Shown here one piece after another: positions 19,525 to 28,370 of a stretch of DNA of 64,000 bases. Below the pieces are notes generated by a model. It did not search any database. It was given only the letters and a program-made list of their open reading frames with translations, and was not told the DNA's origin. The stretch's first letter is position 1, and every line of letters starts with the position of its first letter. The stretch is from NCBI RefSeq assembly GCF_030062155.1, contig NZ_CP118267.1, positions 496,001-560,000 on the forward strand. The letters run 5' to 3'. This stretch comes from Pantoea sp. Lij88 (GTDB taxonomy: Bacteria > Pseudomonadota > Gammaproteobacteria > Enterobacterales > Enterobacteriaceae). A program made the position numbers and the translations under genes.

Positions 19525-20592
19525 ATGAAAAAGCAGGCTTTGATTGTGGGCATCAGCGGCGTTATCGGCCGCGCACTGGCAGAAAAATTACAACATGAAG
19601 GCTGGGAGGTCACCGGTCTGTCTCGCGGACGCGGTGCAGTACCTGAGGGCGCCACCAGCCTGACCGCCGATCTGACCGACGCGGAAGCCGTCCGTGACGC
19701 ACTGAAATCAGTTAAACCCGATGCGCTGTTCTTCAGTGTCTGGGCGCGTCAGGAAAATGAGAAAGAGAATATCCGCGTGAACGGCGGCATGGTGCGCAAT
19801 GTGATTGAAGCTCTGGGCGATCGCCTGAAGGGTTCACACGTGGCGCTGGTGACTGGCCTGAAGCACTACCTGGGTCCGTTTGAAGCGTACGGTAAAGGCG
19901 CGGTGCCGGTAACACCGTTCCGTGAAGAGCAGGGCCGCCAGCCGGTCGATAACTTCTACTACGCGCAGGAAGATGAAGTCTTCGCGGGCGCAGAGAAGTA
20001 TGACTACCGCTGGAGCGTGCACCGTCCGCATACCATTATCGGTCATGCTGTGGGTAACGCGATGAATATGGGTCAGACGCTGGCGGTTTACGCAACGCTG
20101 TGCAAAGAGAAGGGCTGGCCGTTTATCTTCCCAGGCTCACCAGAGCAGTGGAACGGCATTGTTGATATGACCGATGCGGGTCTGCTGGCTGAGCAGCTGC
20201 ACTGGGCGGCCACTTCCCCGAATGGCGCTAATGAGGATTTCAATGCGGTAAACGGCGACGTGTTCCGCTGGAACTGGATGTGGCCAAAACTGGCTGAGTA
20301 TTTCGGTATCGAAGCCGCAGAATTCCCGGCACAGATGATGCCGCTGGAAAATCGCATGCAGGAAGCCGCCAGTGCATGGCAGGCGATTGCAGAGCAGCAT
20401 CAGCTGCGTGAGGCGGATGTGACTAAGCTGGCCTCGTGGTGGCATACCGATGCCGACCTGGGTCGTCCGATGGAAGCCTTTACCGATATGAGTAAAAGCC
20501 GTAAAGCGGGCTTCATCGGCTACCGCAGCACGCTCGACGCCTTTACTCAGCTGTTTGATAAGCTAAAAGCGGAAAAAGTGATTCCGGAATAA
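19525..20592 (+). CDS. PRISE-type atypical SDR (progesterone 5-beta-reductase-like enone reductase)
   Basis: The protein has 355 residues, starting at the ATG at 19525 with AGGAG 7 bases upstream. The Rossmann motif VGISGVIGRALA is at the N-terminus. NGGMVRNVIEAL and VTGLKHYLGPFEAYGKG precede the family signature NFYYAQED, in which the Tyr replaces the normal YxxxK dyad of SDRs. PRISE enzymes reduce activated C=C bonds of enones with NADPH. Bacterial members are of unknown natural substrate, and a role in removing reactive enones is plausible. The gene is divergent from a LysR regulator and followed by a terminator-like hairpin and another SDR-type gene. Confidence 0.85.
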   Translation: MKKQALIVGISGVIGRALAEKLQHEGWEVTGLSRGRGAVPEGATSLTADLTDAEAVRDALKSVKPDALFFSVWARQENEKENIRVNGGMVRNVIEALGDRLKGSHVALVTGLKHYLGPFEAYGKGAVPVTPFREEQGRQPVDNFYYAQEDEVFAGAEKYDYRWSVHRPHTIIGHAVGNAMNMGQTLAVYATLCKEKGWPFIFPGSPEQWNGIVDMTDAGLLAEQLHWAATSPNGANEDFNAVNGDVFRWNWMWPKLAEYFGIEAAEFPAQMMPLENRMQEAASAWQAIAEQHQLREADVTKLASWWHTDADLGRPMEAFTDMSKSRKAGFIGYRSTLDAFTQLFDKLKAEKVIPE

Positions 20593-20598
20593 ACCCAT

Positions 20599-20628
20599 CA
20601 GGCGCCGTAACAGGCGCCTGTTTCGTTT
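20599..20628 (+). terminator. Terminator after the PRISE reductase gene
   Basis: An 8-bp perfect stem CAGGCGCC / GGCGCCTG with a GTAACA loop is followed by TTTCGTTT. It begins 6 bp after the stop codon. Confidence 0.7.
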
Positions 20629-20680
20629 CTGGCAGAGGCTATACTCTGGCACCCCATCAGCGAAAGGAGGATCGGATCCT

Positions 20681-21337
20681 ATGGCGACATGTTTCATTAT
20701 CGGCGCGGCGGGCAAGGTTGGCCAACAGCTGACCCGTCAGCTGAGCAGCAAAGGCCATGCAGTGACGGCCTTGCACCGTAAACCGGAACAGGCGGAGACG
20801 CTCCAGGCCGCAGGCGCAAAGCCTGTTGCCGGAGATATTCAGCAGCTGAGCGTGACGGCACTGGCAGAGTTGATGACCGGTCACGACGTGGCCGTTTTTA
20901 CGGCGGGCGCGGGCGGAGCAGGCATCGAGCTGACGAATGCGATTGACGGTGAAGGGCTGAAACTGGCGGTAGCCGCAGCTGAGCAGGCGGGGGTCTCCCG
21001 CTTTATGCTGGTGTCCGCTTTTCCCGATGCCGGTCGTGGCAAAACCCCGTCAGAGGGATTTGAGAATTACATGCGGGTGAAGCGCCTGGCGGATGCCGAG
21101 CTGGTGGCGAGTCCGCTGGAGTGGGTTATCATGCGGCCGGGTACGCTAACCGATGAAGCCGGTACGGGTCGGGTTCATGCTGACCTGGCGATTCCCTATG
21201 GTGAGATCCCACGCGAAGATGTGGCGGCAACGCTGGTCGGGCTGATTGAGAATCCGGCGATTAAGTATCAGATCATTGAACTCACCAAAGGTGATGTGCC
21301 GATTGAGGTAGCGTTGCAGAGGTTGCAGCGGGGATAG
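20681..21337 (+). CDS. NAD(P)-binding atypical SDR (YwnB/NmrA-like)
   Basis: The protein has 218 residues. A strong AGGAGG lies about 10 bases before the ATG. The N-terminal nucleotide motif is CFIIGAAGKVGQQL, of the GxxGxxG type. HDVAVFTAGAGG, RFMLVSAFPDAG and EWVIMRPGTLTDE follow in the order seen in atypical SDR group 5 (YwnB/YhfK). No YxxxK dyad is placed as in classical SDRs, so it may act as a redox-sensing or reductase-like protein. The substrate is unknown. It follows the PRISE reductase by 88 bp with a hairpin between, so it is probably transcribed independently. Confidence 0.85.
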   Translation: MATCFIIGAAGKVGQQLTRQLSSKGHAVTALHRKPEQAETLQAAGAKPVAGDIQQLSVTALAELMTGHDVAVFTAGAGGAGIELTNAIDGEGLKLAVAAAEQAGVSRFMLVSAFPDAGRGKTPSEGFENYMRVKRLADAELVASPLEWVIMRPGTLTDEAGTGRVHADLAIPYGEIPREDVAATLVGLIENPAIKYQIIELTKGDVPIEVALQRLQRG

Positions 21338-21356
21338 AAAGGTAGGGTTGTTGCTG

Positions 21357-21501
21357 GATCGAGCCTGCTCAGGGAACGCGGTCAGATCGGAAAGACGCAA
21401 AAGCCGTCATCCATGACACGCTCGACCCGCACCGTCCCTGGTGCGGGACGCTTTCCTCCTCTGACCGTGCTCCCTGCGCATTGAGTTTTTTCGTTGCTGC
21501 A
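21357..21501. repeat. Structured intergenic repeat, copy A
   Basis: This 145-bp element shares about 60 bp at its left end and about 50 bp at its right end with 50994-51213. Internal structure: outer stem CGGTCAGA (21379-21386) / TCTGACCG (21460-21467), inner stem GGAAAG (21389-21394) / CTTTCC (21451-21456), a GTCAT-CC-ATGAC hairpin, and CCCGCACC (21426-21433) / GGTGCGGG (21440-21447). It sits between two convergent genes. Part of its right end is duplicated: TGCTCCCTGCGCA occurs at 21468-21480 and 21530-21542. No coding frame is evident. Confidence 0.8.
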
Positions 21502-21580
21502 AGGCGAATACTGATTCAGGTTCTAAGCATGCTCCCTGCGCAGACTCTCTGACCGCCAATAGCCCTTACTCTTTCAACAA

Positions 21581-21604
21581 AAAAGCCCCGAATCCGGGGC
21601 TTTT
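21581..21604 (-). terminator. Terminator of the fumarase gene
   Basis: A 6-bp GC stem (GCCCCG / CGGGGC), extended by A/T pairs, lies 20 bp past the fumarase stop codon. On the minus strand it is followed by TTTTTTG. The plus strand also has TTTTG, so it could stop both directions. Confidence 0.88.
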
Positions 21605-21623
21605 GTCTTATCTGACGCAGGGT

Positions 21624-23270
21624 TTACTTAACGCATTTCGCGCAGTGGGCGCGCTCAATGTGCTGGAAGAAGTCATTACCTTTGTCATCGACCAGGATAA
21701 AGGCTGGGAAGTTCTCCACCTCGATTTTCCAGATCGCTTCCATGCCCAGCTCAGGATACTCCACGCATTCCAGACTTTTGATGCTCTGCTGCGCCAGAAC
21801 CGCGGCCGGACCGCCGATGCTGCCCAGGTAGAAGCCGCCATGTTTATGACAGGCATCGGTTACCTGCTGACTGCGGTTGCCTTTCGCCAGCATGATTTTA
21901 CTGCCGCCGTGGGCCTGCAGCAGATCCACGTAGGAATCCATACGTCCGGCAGTGGTCGGGCCGAGTGAACCGGACGCATAACCTTCTGGCGTTTTGGCCG
22001 GACCGGCGTAATAGACCGGGTGATCTTTGATGTATTGCGGTAATCCTTCGCCGTTATCGATGCGCTCTTTGAGCCTGGCATGCGCGATATCACGCGCCAC
22101 GATAATGGTGCCGGTCAGTGACAGGCGGGTAGAGACCGGATAAGCAGAGAGCTGCGCCAGAATCTCTTCCATCGGACGGTTAAGATTGACCTGCAACACT
22201 TCACCTTCGCCCTGCTGACGCAGCGCTTCCGGGATCAAGCGGCCTGGATTTGATTCCAGTTTCTCAATCCAGATACCTTCACGGTTGATCTTCGCTTTGA
22301 TGTTACGGTCAGCCGAGCAGGAGACGCCCATGCCAATCGGGCACGACGCACCGTGACGCGGCAGACGCACCACGCGGATGTCGTGGGCGAAATATTTTCC
22401 GCCAAACTGCGCGCCGAGGCCGAGCTGTTGCGCGGCTTCCAGCAGTTCCTGCTCCAGCTGTACGTCGCGGAACGCCTGACCATGCTCGTTGCCTTCGGTC
22501 GGTAAACCATCGTAATAGTGCGTCGAGGCGAGCTTAACGGTTTTCAGGGTGCTTTCAGCCGAGGTGCCGCCGATAACAAACGCAATATGGTAAGGCGGAC
22601 AGGCCGCGGTGCCGAGGGTACGCATCTTATCGACCAGGTAATTTTTCAGCTTGCCCGGACTCAGCAACGCTTTGGTTTCCTGATAGAGATAGGTTTTGTT
22701 GGCGGAGCCGCCACCTTTGGCGATACAGAGGAACTTGTACTCATCGCCATCGACGCTGTAGAGATCGATCTGCGCTGGCAGGTTAGTGCCGGTATTCACC
22801 TCTTTGTACATATCCAGCGCGGCATTCTGTGAATAGCGCAGGTTATCTTCAATGTAGGTGTTGTAGATACCCTGTGACAGCGCGGCCTCGTCGCCACCGC
22901 CGGTCCAGACGCGCTGGCCCTTTTTGCCCATGATGATCGCGGTGCCGGTATCCTGACAGGTCGGCAGCACGCCTTTCGCGGCAATTTCAGAGTTTCTCAA
23001 AAACTGCAGGGCGACATATTTGTCATTGTCGCTGGCGTCCGGATCTTCAAGGATGGAGGCAACCTGCTGCTGGTGGGCCGGACGCAGCATGAAAGAGGCG
23101 TCGTGGAAGGCCTGCTGACTCAGCAGCGTCAGTGCCTGCGGGTCGACTTTCAGGATCTCCTGACCCTCAAACTCAGCGACCGAGACATGCTCGCGACTCA
23201 GCAAATAGTATTCAGTATCTTCGTGGGACAGCGGAAAAGGGTTCTGATAGACAAAAGGTTTGTTCGACAT
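21624..23270 (-). CDS. fumA: Class I iron-sulfur fumarate hydratase
   Basis: The protein has 548 residues, the same length class as E. coli FumA and FumB. The three cluster cysteines fall exactly at the E. coli positions: Cys105 ([11 protein letters not shown]), Cys224 (TAACPPYH) and Cys318 (GVSCSADRN). The C-terminal swivelling domain shows [11 protein letters not shown] and [10 protein letters not shown]. The enzyme interconverts fumarate and malate with an oxygen-sensitive [4Fe-4S] cluster. It lies 156 bp downstream of a DASS transporter on the same strand and next to a soluble fumarate reductase, DcuSR and Mqo. It may therefore serve anaerobic malate-to-fumarate conversion, as FumB does in E. 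coli. FumA and FumB cannot be told apart from sequence alone. Confidence 0.93.
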   Translation of the reverse strand: MSNKPFVYQNPFPLSHEDTEYYLLSREHVSVAEFEGQEILKVDPQALTLLSQQAFHDASFMLRPAHQQQVASILEDPDASDNDKYVALQFLRNSEIAAKGVLPTCQDTGTAIIMGKKGQRVWTGGGDEAALSQGIYNTYIEDNLRYSQNAALDMYKEVNTGTNLPAQIDLYSVDGDEYKFLCIAKGGGSANKTYLYQETKALLSPGKLKNYLVDKMRTLGTAACPPYHIAFVIGGTSAESTLKTVKLASTHYYDGLPTEGNEHGQAFRDVQLEQELLEAAQQLGLGAQFGGKYFAHDIRVVRLPRHGASCPIGMGVSCSADRNIKAKINREGIWIEKLESNPGRLIPEALRQQGEGEVLQVNLNRPMEEILAQLSAYPVSTRLSLTGTIIVARDIAHARLKERIDNGEGLPQYIKDHPVYYAGPAKTPEGYASGSLGPTTAGRMDSYVDLLQAHGGSKIMLAKGNRSQQVTDACHKHGGFYLGSIGGPAAVLAQQSIKSLECVEYPELGMEAIWKIEVENFPAFILVDDKGNDFFQHIERAHCAKCVK

Positions 23271-23352
23271 TTTTTCTCACTTAATGACCGGCTGAACCTC
23301 CGCGTGCAGGCTGCGGGGCGCAACATCATAGGCGAATTAATCGTTTATTATG

Positions 23353-23380
23353 CTTCCCCACCGCGGATGCGGTGGGGAAG
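23353..23380. promoter_or_regulatory. Perfect 12-bp hairpin between the DASS transporter and fumarase genes
   Basis: CTTCCCCACCGC (23353-23364) pairs exactly with 23369-23380 across a GGAT loop. No T-run follows on either strand, so it is not a standard terminator. In the minus-strand mRNA it would separate the transporter and fumarase messages and could block 3' decay or mark a processing site. Confidence 0.5.
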
Positions 23381-23426
23381 TGCAGGAATGGTATCTTATA
23401 ACGCGTTGATCTGCATGTTGTATCCG

Positions 23427-24935
23427 TCAGAACATCCACACCATCCACGGATAGGCAATCAGCATCATGGAGCCCAGGAAGATGGCACCGAAGATCGTGC
23501 CCAGGCGCCAGTAATCTTTAGTCGGCAGATAACCGCTACCGTAGTAAATCGGGCTTGGGCCAGTACCGTAAGGTGTGATGATGCCCATCACACCCAGAGA
23601 GGTACAGAGCATCAGGCAGAAGACCGGCATATTGATGCCTGGGATTGACGCTGCGATGGTCAGCATGGCCGGTAACAGCGCGGTGGTATGCGCGGTTGTA
23701 CTGGCAAACAGGTAGTGCAGCAGGAAGAAGGCAATCAACAGCACGACAGCGGAAATCTGTGGGTCATAGCCCTGTAGCAGCATGCCTCCCTCTTTACCTA
23801 ACCAGGCGATGAATCCGACGCGCGCCAGGCCATCCGCCAGCGCGACCAGGGTGGCGAACCAGGCGAAGGTGTTCCAGGCCGGTTTATTACTGGTGATGTC
23901 ATTCCAGCTCAGGACGCCTGTCCACAGCATCAGCACCACGACCAGCAGGGCAGCCAGAGCAGGCTCAATCCATGAGGTGGCGAAAATCCACATCAGCAGA
24001 GCACAGACCACAAACACCAGCAGCAGGATTTCGTTACGGGTCAGCCGGCCCAGTTTCTCCAGTTCTGCGATAGCCCATTTCGGCACTTCATCGTTGATTT
24101 TGACTTCAGGTGGATAGAACCAGTAAGCCAGCAGCGGCATGGTCAGAATCAGCAGCACGCCCAGTGGCAGGAAGGCCAGGAACCACATACCCCATGAGAT
24201 ATCAAAACCGATGATGCTTTTCACCAGCGCCAGTGCCAGCAGGTTAGGGGCCAGGGCAGAGAGGAACATCGAACTGGTGATACAGGCTGCGGTAATCGCA
24301 ACCCACATCAGATACGAACCGATTTTACGCGCGCTCGGGTCGTTGGGTTTTGAGCCATACAGCGGAGGCAGGTTGGCGATAATCGGGTAGATGGTGCCGC
24401 CACTGCGCGCGGTGTTGGATGGGGTAAACGGTGCGAGAAGCAGGTCAGCAAAGGTGATGGCATAACCCAGCGTCAGACTGCGGCGACCCAGATACTTCAC
24501 CAGAATCAGGGCCAGGCGACGACCAAACTGCGTTTTGTCGTAACCCGCAGCAAACATGAAGGCCCCGAAGATGAGCCAGACCGTAGAGTTGCCGAAACCG
24601 CTGACCGCCCATTTAAAGGACTCACTGGCGACTTTGAATTTCGGATTAGCCAGCTCGGCCGGGCTGAAGAGCAGAAACTGGCTGAACAGCGCGATCACCA
24701 CCACGCCGGTCAGACCGATCACCGCGCCTGGCAGCGGTTCAAAGATCAGTCCGACAATCACCCCGACGAAGATGGCGAAGAAGTGCCACGCGTAGGGTTC
24801 GAGTCCGGCGGGTGTCGGTACCAGCAACAGCAATATGGCCACGATCACCGGCAGAGCCAGCATGATAGCTTTCTTTTTACCCGCTGCCGCTGGTGCGGGT
24901 TTTGGGGGTTCAGTAACAGCTGAGAGTGTTTTCAT
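23427..24935 (-). CDS. DASS-family dicarboxylate/anion transporter (CitT/TtdT type)
   Basis: The protein has 502 residues with a Lys-rich cytoplasmic N-terminus and about a dozen membrane helices. The two pseudo-symmetric substrate/sodium motifs of the divalent anion:sodium symporter family are present. The first contains SNTARSGGTIYPI near residue 180 and the second STTAHTTALLPAM in the C-terminal half. ITPYGTGPSPIYYGSGYLPTKDYWRLG is typical of the CitT/TtdT/YbhI branch. Those proteins exchange citrate, tartrate or other dicarboxylates for succinate. Here the neighbours (fumarase, fumarate reductase, DcuSR) suggest uptake of malate, fumarate or tartrate in exchange for succinate. No clear Shine-Dalgarno precedes the ATG. 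Confidence 0.87.
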   Translation of the reverse strand: MKTLSAVTEPPKPAPAAAGKKKAIMLALPVIVAILLLLVPTPAGLEPYAWHFFAIFVGVIVGLIFEPLPGAVIGLTGVVVIALFSQFLLFSPAELANPKFKVASESFKWAVSGFGNSTVWLIFGAFMFAAGYDKTQFGRRLALILVKYLGRRSLTLGYAITFADLLLAPFTPSNTARSGGTIYPIIANLPPLYGSKPNDPSARKIGSYLMWVAITAACITSSMFLSALAPNLLALALVKSIIGFDISWGMWFLAFLPLGVLLILTMPLLAYWFYPPEVKINDEVPKWAIAELEKLGRLTRNEILLLVFVVCALLMWIFATSWIEPALAALLVVVLMLWTGVLSWNDITSNKPAWNTFAWFATLVALADGLARVGFIAWLGKEGGMLLQGYDPQISAVVLLIAFFLLHYLFASTTAHTTALLPAMLTIAASIPGINMPVFCLMLCTSLGVMGIITPYGTGPSPIYYGSGYLPTKDYWRLGTIFGAIFLGSMMLIAYPWMVWMF

Positions 24936-25525
24936 AGTGTTTTATCTGCAAGTTAAGAAGAATGCGATTTGCGCCCCGGACCTTCACTGAAGACTTTTCT
25001 TTTTTATTCTTAATTGTGTGAATAAACCGCGATGCACTGATTTTTTTTAATCGGCTGCCTGACTATTGAGCAGCATTTTTAAATCCATGTAAATATGATG
25101 CGATTTCTGCAAATATAGATTTTGATCCAGATCAAAGAAATTAATTCATTATTCTTTTTTTTAACATTTATTTTTATTTTATATTCTCACCCTCGCTATT
25201 CTGACACTTTTGTGAAGCTTGTCGACAAATTCCCAGGGTGATAAAATCGAATGATGCTAAATAAGCTATTGATTATAAAGTTTTTATTTTTTATGTGAAT
25301 GATTGGTTGATTTTTAGTAACTGTTGGTTAACAATTAATATAACTTCAGTTCATACTTTCAGCAAATAAAAACTCTGAATGGTTTAAAAGTTAAAAAACT
25401 AAATTCATCGCTTATGAAAGTAAAGAAAGGTGTATATTAATTGCATGACATCGGACCACTTAATTAAGCGATAATTTGCGTCCGCTAAAAAATTTCCAGA
25501 CTTTTAAATCTTGGAGTTTATCGCA
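24936..25525. promoter_or_regulatory. Divergent AT-rich promoter region with a perfect FNR box
   Basis: This 590-bp gap separates the DASS transporter from the fumarate reductase gene and holds no credible reading frame. TTGAT-CCAG-ATCAA at 25122-25135 matches the FNR consensus TTGATN4ATCAA at every defined base. The surrounding A/T-rich sequence contains many TT(A/T)(A/T)AA-like hexamers that could bind DcuR, although such matches are frequent by chance in AT-rich DNA. The position suits oxygen- and C4-dicarboxylate-dependent control of both transcripts. Confidence 0.7.
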
Positions 25526-28306
25526 ATGAAATCTCTCACTCCCATCCTTAATCCACTGACCCTGCCTAATGGCGCTGTTTTAAAAAACCGACTGGTGATG
25601 GCACCGATGACCACCTGTACCGGTTTTTATGACGGCACGGTCACCAGCGAGCTGGTCGAATACTATCGCGCACGCGCTGGCAGCATCGGCACCGTGATCG
25701 TTGAATGCTGCTTTATTGATAACCGTGGCCCGGCGTTTCCGGGTGCCATTGCTATCGACAGCGACAACAAAATCCCCGGTCTGAAACGCATTGCGGACGC
25801 GATTAAATCGGAAGGGTCTACGGCCATTCTGCAGATCTACCACGGTGGCCGCATGGTCGAGCCGGAACTGATTGGCGGGAAAACGCCGGTTGCGCCTAGT
25901 GCCATCGCGGCACCGCGTGAAGGCGCAACCAAACCTCTGGCGCTGAGTGCCGAAGAAGTCGATACCATGATCACCAAATTTGGTGATGCGGTGAACCGCG
26001 CCATCAAGGCCGGTTTCGATGGCGTCGAAATTCATGGGGCCAACACCTACCTGATTCAGCAGTTCTATTCTCCGAACTCAAACCAGCGCGATGATAAGTG
26101 GGGCGGCAGCCGCGATAACCGCGCGCGCTTCCCGCTGGAAGTGCTGGAAATCACCCATAAAATGGCGGAGCGCTTCGCCCCTCACTCTTTCATCATCGGC
26201 TACCGCTTCTCGCCCGAAGAGATCGAAGTCCCCGGCATCCGCTTTGATGACACGCTCTATCTGCTGGAAAAACTGGCCGCACGTGGACTCGATTACGTTC
26301 ACTTCTCCGTGGGTCAGCTGCTGCGTCCGTCGATTGTCGATACGCAGGACCCGACGCCGCTGATTGAGAAATTCGTCGCGATGCGTTCACCTGCGCTGGC
26401 AAAAGTGCCGGTGATTGGTGTCGGCGGCGTGGTGAACAAAGCCGATGCGGAGCTGGCGCTGGAGAAGGGCTACGATCTGGTGGCGATTGGTAAAGCCTGT
26501 ATCGCCTATCCGAACTGGGCTGACCGCATCATCAATAACGAACATCTCGATCTCTACATCGACAGCAACAAACGCGAAGAGCTGCAGATTCCGGAACCGC
26601 TGTGGCGCTTCTCACTGGTCGATGCGATGATCCGCGACACCAGCGAATCGGGTCGTAAATACAAAGCGGGCGTTTATCAGGAAAAAGTCGAAGCCGAAGC
26701 GCTTAAGCTGAAAATCAACGTCACGCTGGATACTGACCGTATCACCGACATCTCACTGGTGCCGGATGACACGCTGGATGTGGACTTCACCACCACCTTT
26801 GAGAGCCTGCGTAGCCGCATTCTGGTGGCGAACAGCCCACACGTCGATGCCATTACCGGTGCGACCACGCAGAGTGAGGCGCTGAAAAAAGCGGTTTCAC
26901 GCGCGATGACCACCTCCAGCAAAGAGCATGTGATCGAGGAGGGCGGTAACCCTAACGCACCACAGAATTACGATGTGGTGATTGTCGGCAGCGGCGGGGC
27001 GGGTCTGGCGGCGGCGATTCAGGCGCACGATGAAGGCGCGCGCGTGGTCATCATCGAGAAGATGCCGACCATTGGCGGTAACACCATTAAGGCGTCAGTG
27101 GGCATGAACGCAGCGGAAACCCGCTTCCAGAAACTCAAAGGCATCGAAGACAGCAAAGAGCTGTTCTACGAAGAAACGCTGAAGGGCGGTCAGTTCAAAA
27201 ACAATCCGGTGTTGCTGCGCGAGTTTGTTGATCTGGCACCTGAAGCGATTGAGTGGCTGGCGGGTAAAGGCATTGAGCTTAACGACATCACCATCACCGG
27301 CGGGATGAGCATCGACCGTACGCACCGTCCGGCTGACCGCTCAGCGGTGGGGGGCTTCCTGATTAGCGGCCTGGTAAAAAATATCAACAGCCGCAACATT
27401 GAAGTCCTGCTGGAAACCTCCGTTGCCGAGATCCTCTATGAGAATGGCGCCGTCGCGGGCGTGAAAGTGGTCGATGAATACAACGACAGCCGAATCCTGA
27501 ATGCTAAAAGCGTGATTGTGGCAACCGGGGGCTTCAGTGCGAACCGTGAGCTGGTGGTGAAATACCGTCCTGAACTGGATGGCTTCGTGACCACCAACCA
27601 CGCAGGCGCGACCGGCAGCGGTATTGCGATGCTGGAAAAAATTGGTGCCGGTACGGTGGATATGGGCGAAATCCAGATTCACCCTACGGTCGAACAGACC
27701 ACCTCTTATCTGGTTTCCGAATCCATTCGTGGCGGCGGCGCTATCCTGGTCAGCCAGGCGGGCGAACGTTTCTACAATGAGATGGAAACCCGCGACAAAG
27801 TCTCGGCGCAGATTATCGCGCTGCCAGAGAAGAGTGCCTGGATTGTGTTTGACGAGCAGGTGCGAATGAACAACAAAGCGGCTGACGAATATATCGCCAA
27901 AGGCTTTGTGATCAGCGCCCCCACCGTGGCGGAACTGGCGGTGAAACTCAATATGAGTGAGCATCATACCCTGGAAGCGACGCTGGCCCGTTACAACAAC
28001 TTCGTTATCATGCAGAAAGATGAAGACTTCGGTCGCCAGACCGCGCTGCGTCACCCACTGAGTGAAGCGCCGTTCTATGCGATTCGTGTCGCACCGGGCG
28101 TTCACCACACCATGGGCGGCGTCACTATCGATACCACCACAGCGGTGCTGGACAGCCAGAAACAGGTGATTAACGGCGCCTGGGCCTGTGGCGAGGTGGT
28201 TGGTGGTATCCACGGCGCGAACCGTATCGGCGGTAACGCTGTGGCGGATATCATCATCTTCGGTATTCTTGCCGGTGGTAACGCCGCCGCTTACGCCCGA
28301 CGTTAA
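25526..28306 (+). CDS. Soluble NADH:fumarate reductase-like flavoprotein (OYE + FMN_bind + FAD_binding_2)
   Basis: The protein has 926 residues in three domains. About 1-365 is an Old Yellow Enzyme-like NADH:flavin oxidoreductase (RLVMAPMTT, GVEIHGANTYL). About 375-460 is an FMN_bind domain with the flavinylation motif DAITGAT at 441-447, where FMN would be linked through a phosphoester to Thr447. About 475-926 is a flavocytochrome c-type fumarate reductase (VIVGSGGAGLAAA, IQIHPT, HHTMGGVTID, GANRIGGNAVAD). Related cytoplasmic enzymes in Klebsiella reduce fumarate with NADH. There is no signal peptide, so electrons should come directly from NADH, not quinol. An ApbE gene follows. I start at the ATG at 25526, with TTGGAG upstream. 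Related urocanate or other enoate reductases are an alternative substrate class. Confidence 0.87.
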   Translation: MKSLTPILNPLTLPNGAVLKNRLVMAPMTTCTGFYDGTVTSELVEYYRARAGSIGTVIVECCFIDNRGPAFPGAIAIDSDNKIPGLKRIADAIKSEGSTAILQIYHGGRMVEPELIGGKTPVAPSAIAAPREGATKPLALSAEEVDTMITKFGDAVNRAIKAGFDGVEIHGANTYLIQQFYSPNSNQRDDKWGGSRDNRARFPLEVLEITHKMAERFAPHSFIIGYRFSPEEIEVPGIRFDDTLYLLEKLAARGLDYVHFSVGQLLRPSIVDTQDPTPLIEKFVAMRSPALAKVPVIGVGGVVNKADAELALEKGYDLVAIGKACIAYPNWADRIINNEHLDLYIDSNKREELQIPEPLWRFSLVDAMIRDTSESGRKYKAGVYQEKVEAEALKLKINVTLDTDRITDISLVPDDTLDVDFTTTFESLRSRILVANSPHVDAITGATTQSEALKKAVSRAMTTSSKEHVIEEGGNPNAPQNYDVVIVGSGGAGLAAAIQAHDEGARVVIIEKMPTIGGNTIKASVGMNAAETRFQKLKGIEDSKELFYEETLKGGQFKNNPVLLREFVDLAPEAIEWLAGKGIELNDITITGGMSIDRTHRPADRSAVGGFLISGLVKNINSRNIEVLLETSVAEILYENGAVAGVKVVDEYNDSRILNAKSVIVATGGFSANRELVVKYRPELDGFVTTNHAGATGSGIAMLEKIGAGTVDMGEIQIHPTVEQTTSYLVSESIRGGGAILVSQAGERFYNEMETRDKVSAQIIALPEKSAWIVFDEQVRMNNKAADEYIAKGFVISAPTVAELAVKLNMSEHHTLEATLARYNNFVIMQKDEDFGRQTALRHPLSEAPFYAIRVAPGVHHTMGGVTIDTTTAVLDSQKQVINGAWACGEVVGGIHGANRIGGNAVADIIIFGILAGGNAAAYARR

Positions 28307-28315
28307 CGGCAGTCT

Positions 28316-28347
28316 CCGGCATCCGCGTCCTGCGGGTGCCGGTTTTT
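28316..28347 (+). terminator. Hairpin with T-run between fumarate reductase and apbE
   Basis: An 11-bp stem (CCGGCATCCGC / GCGGGTGCCGG, one T-G wobble) with a GTCCT loop is followed by five T. It starts 10 bp after the reductase stop codon and ends 23 bp before apbE. It looks like a working terminator, perhaps partial, so that less flavin transferase than reductase is made. Confidence 0.75.
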
Positions 28348-28370
28348 CCCTTTCAAAAGCAGAGTCGCCT

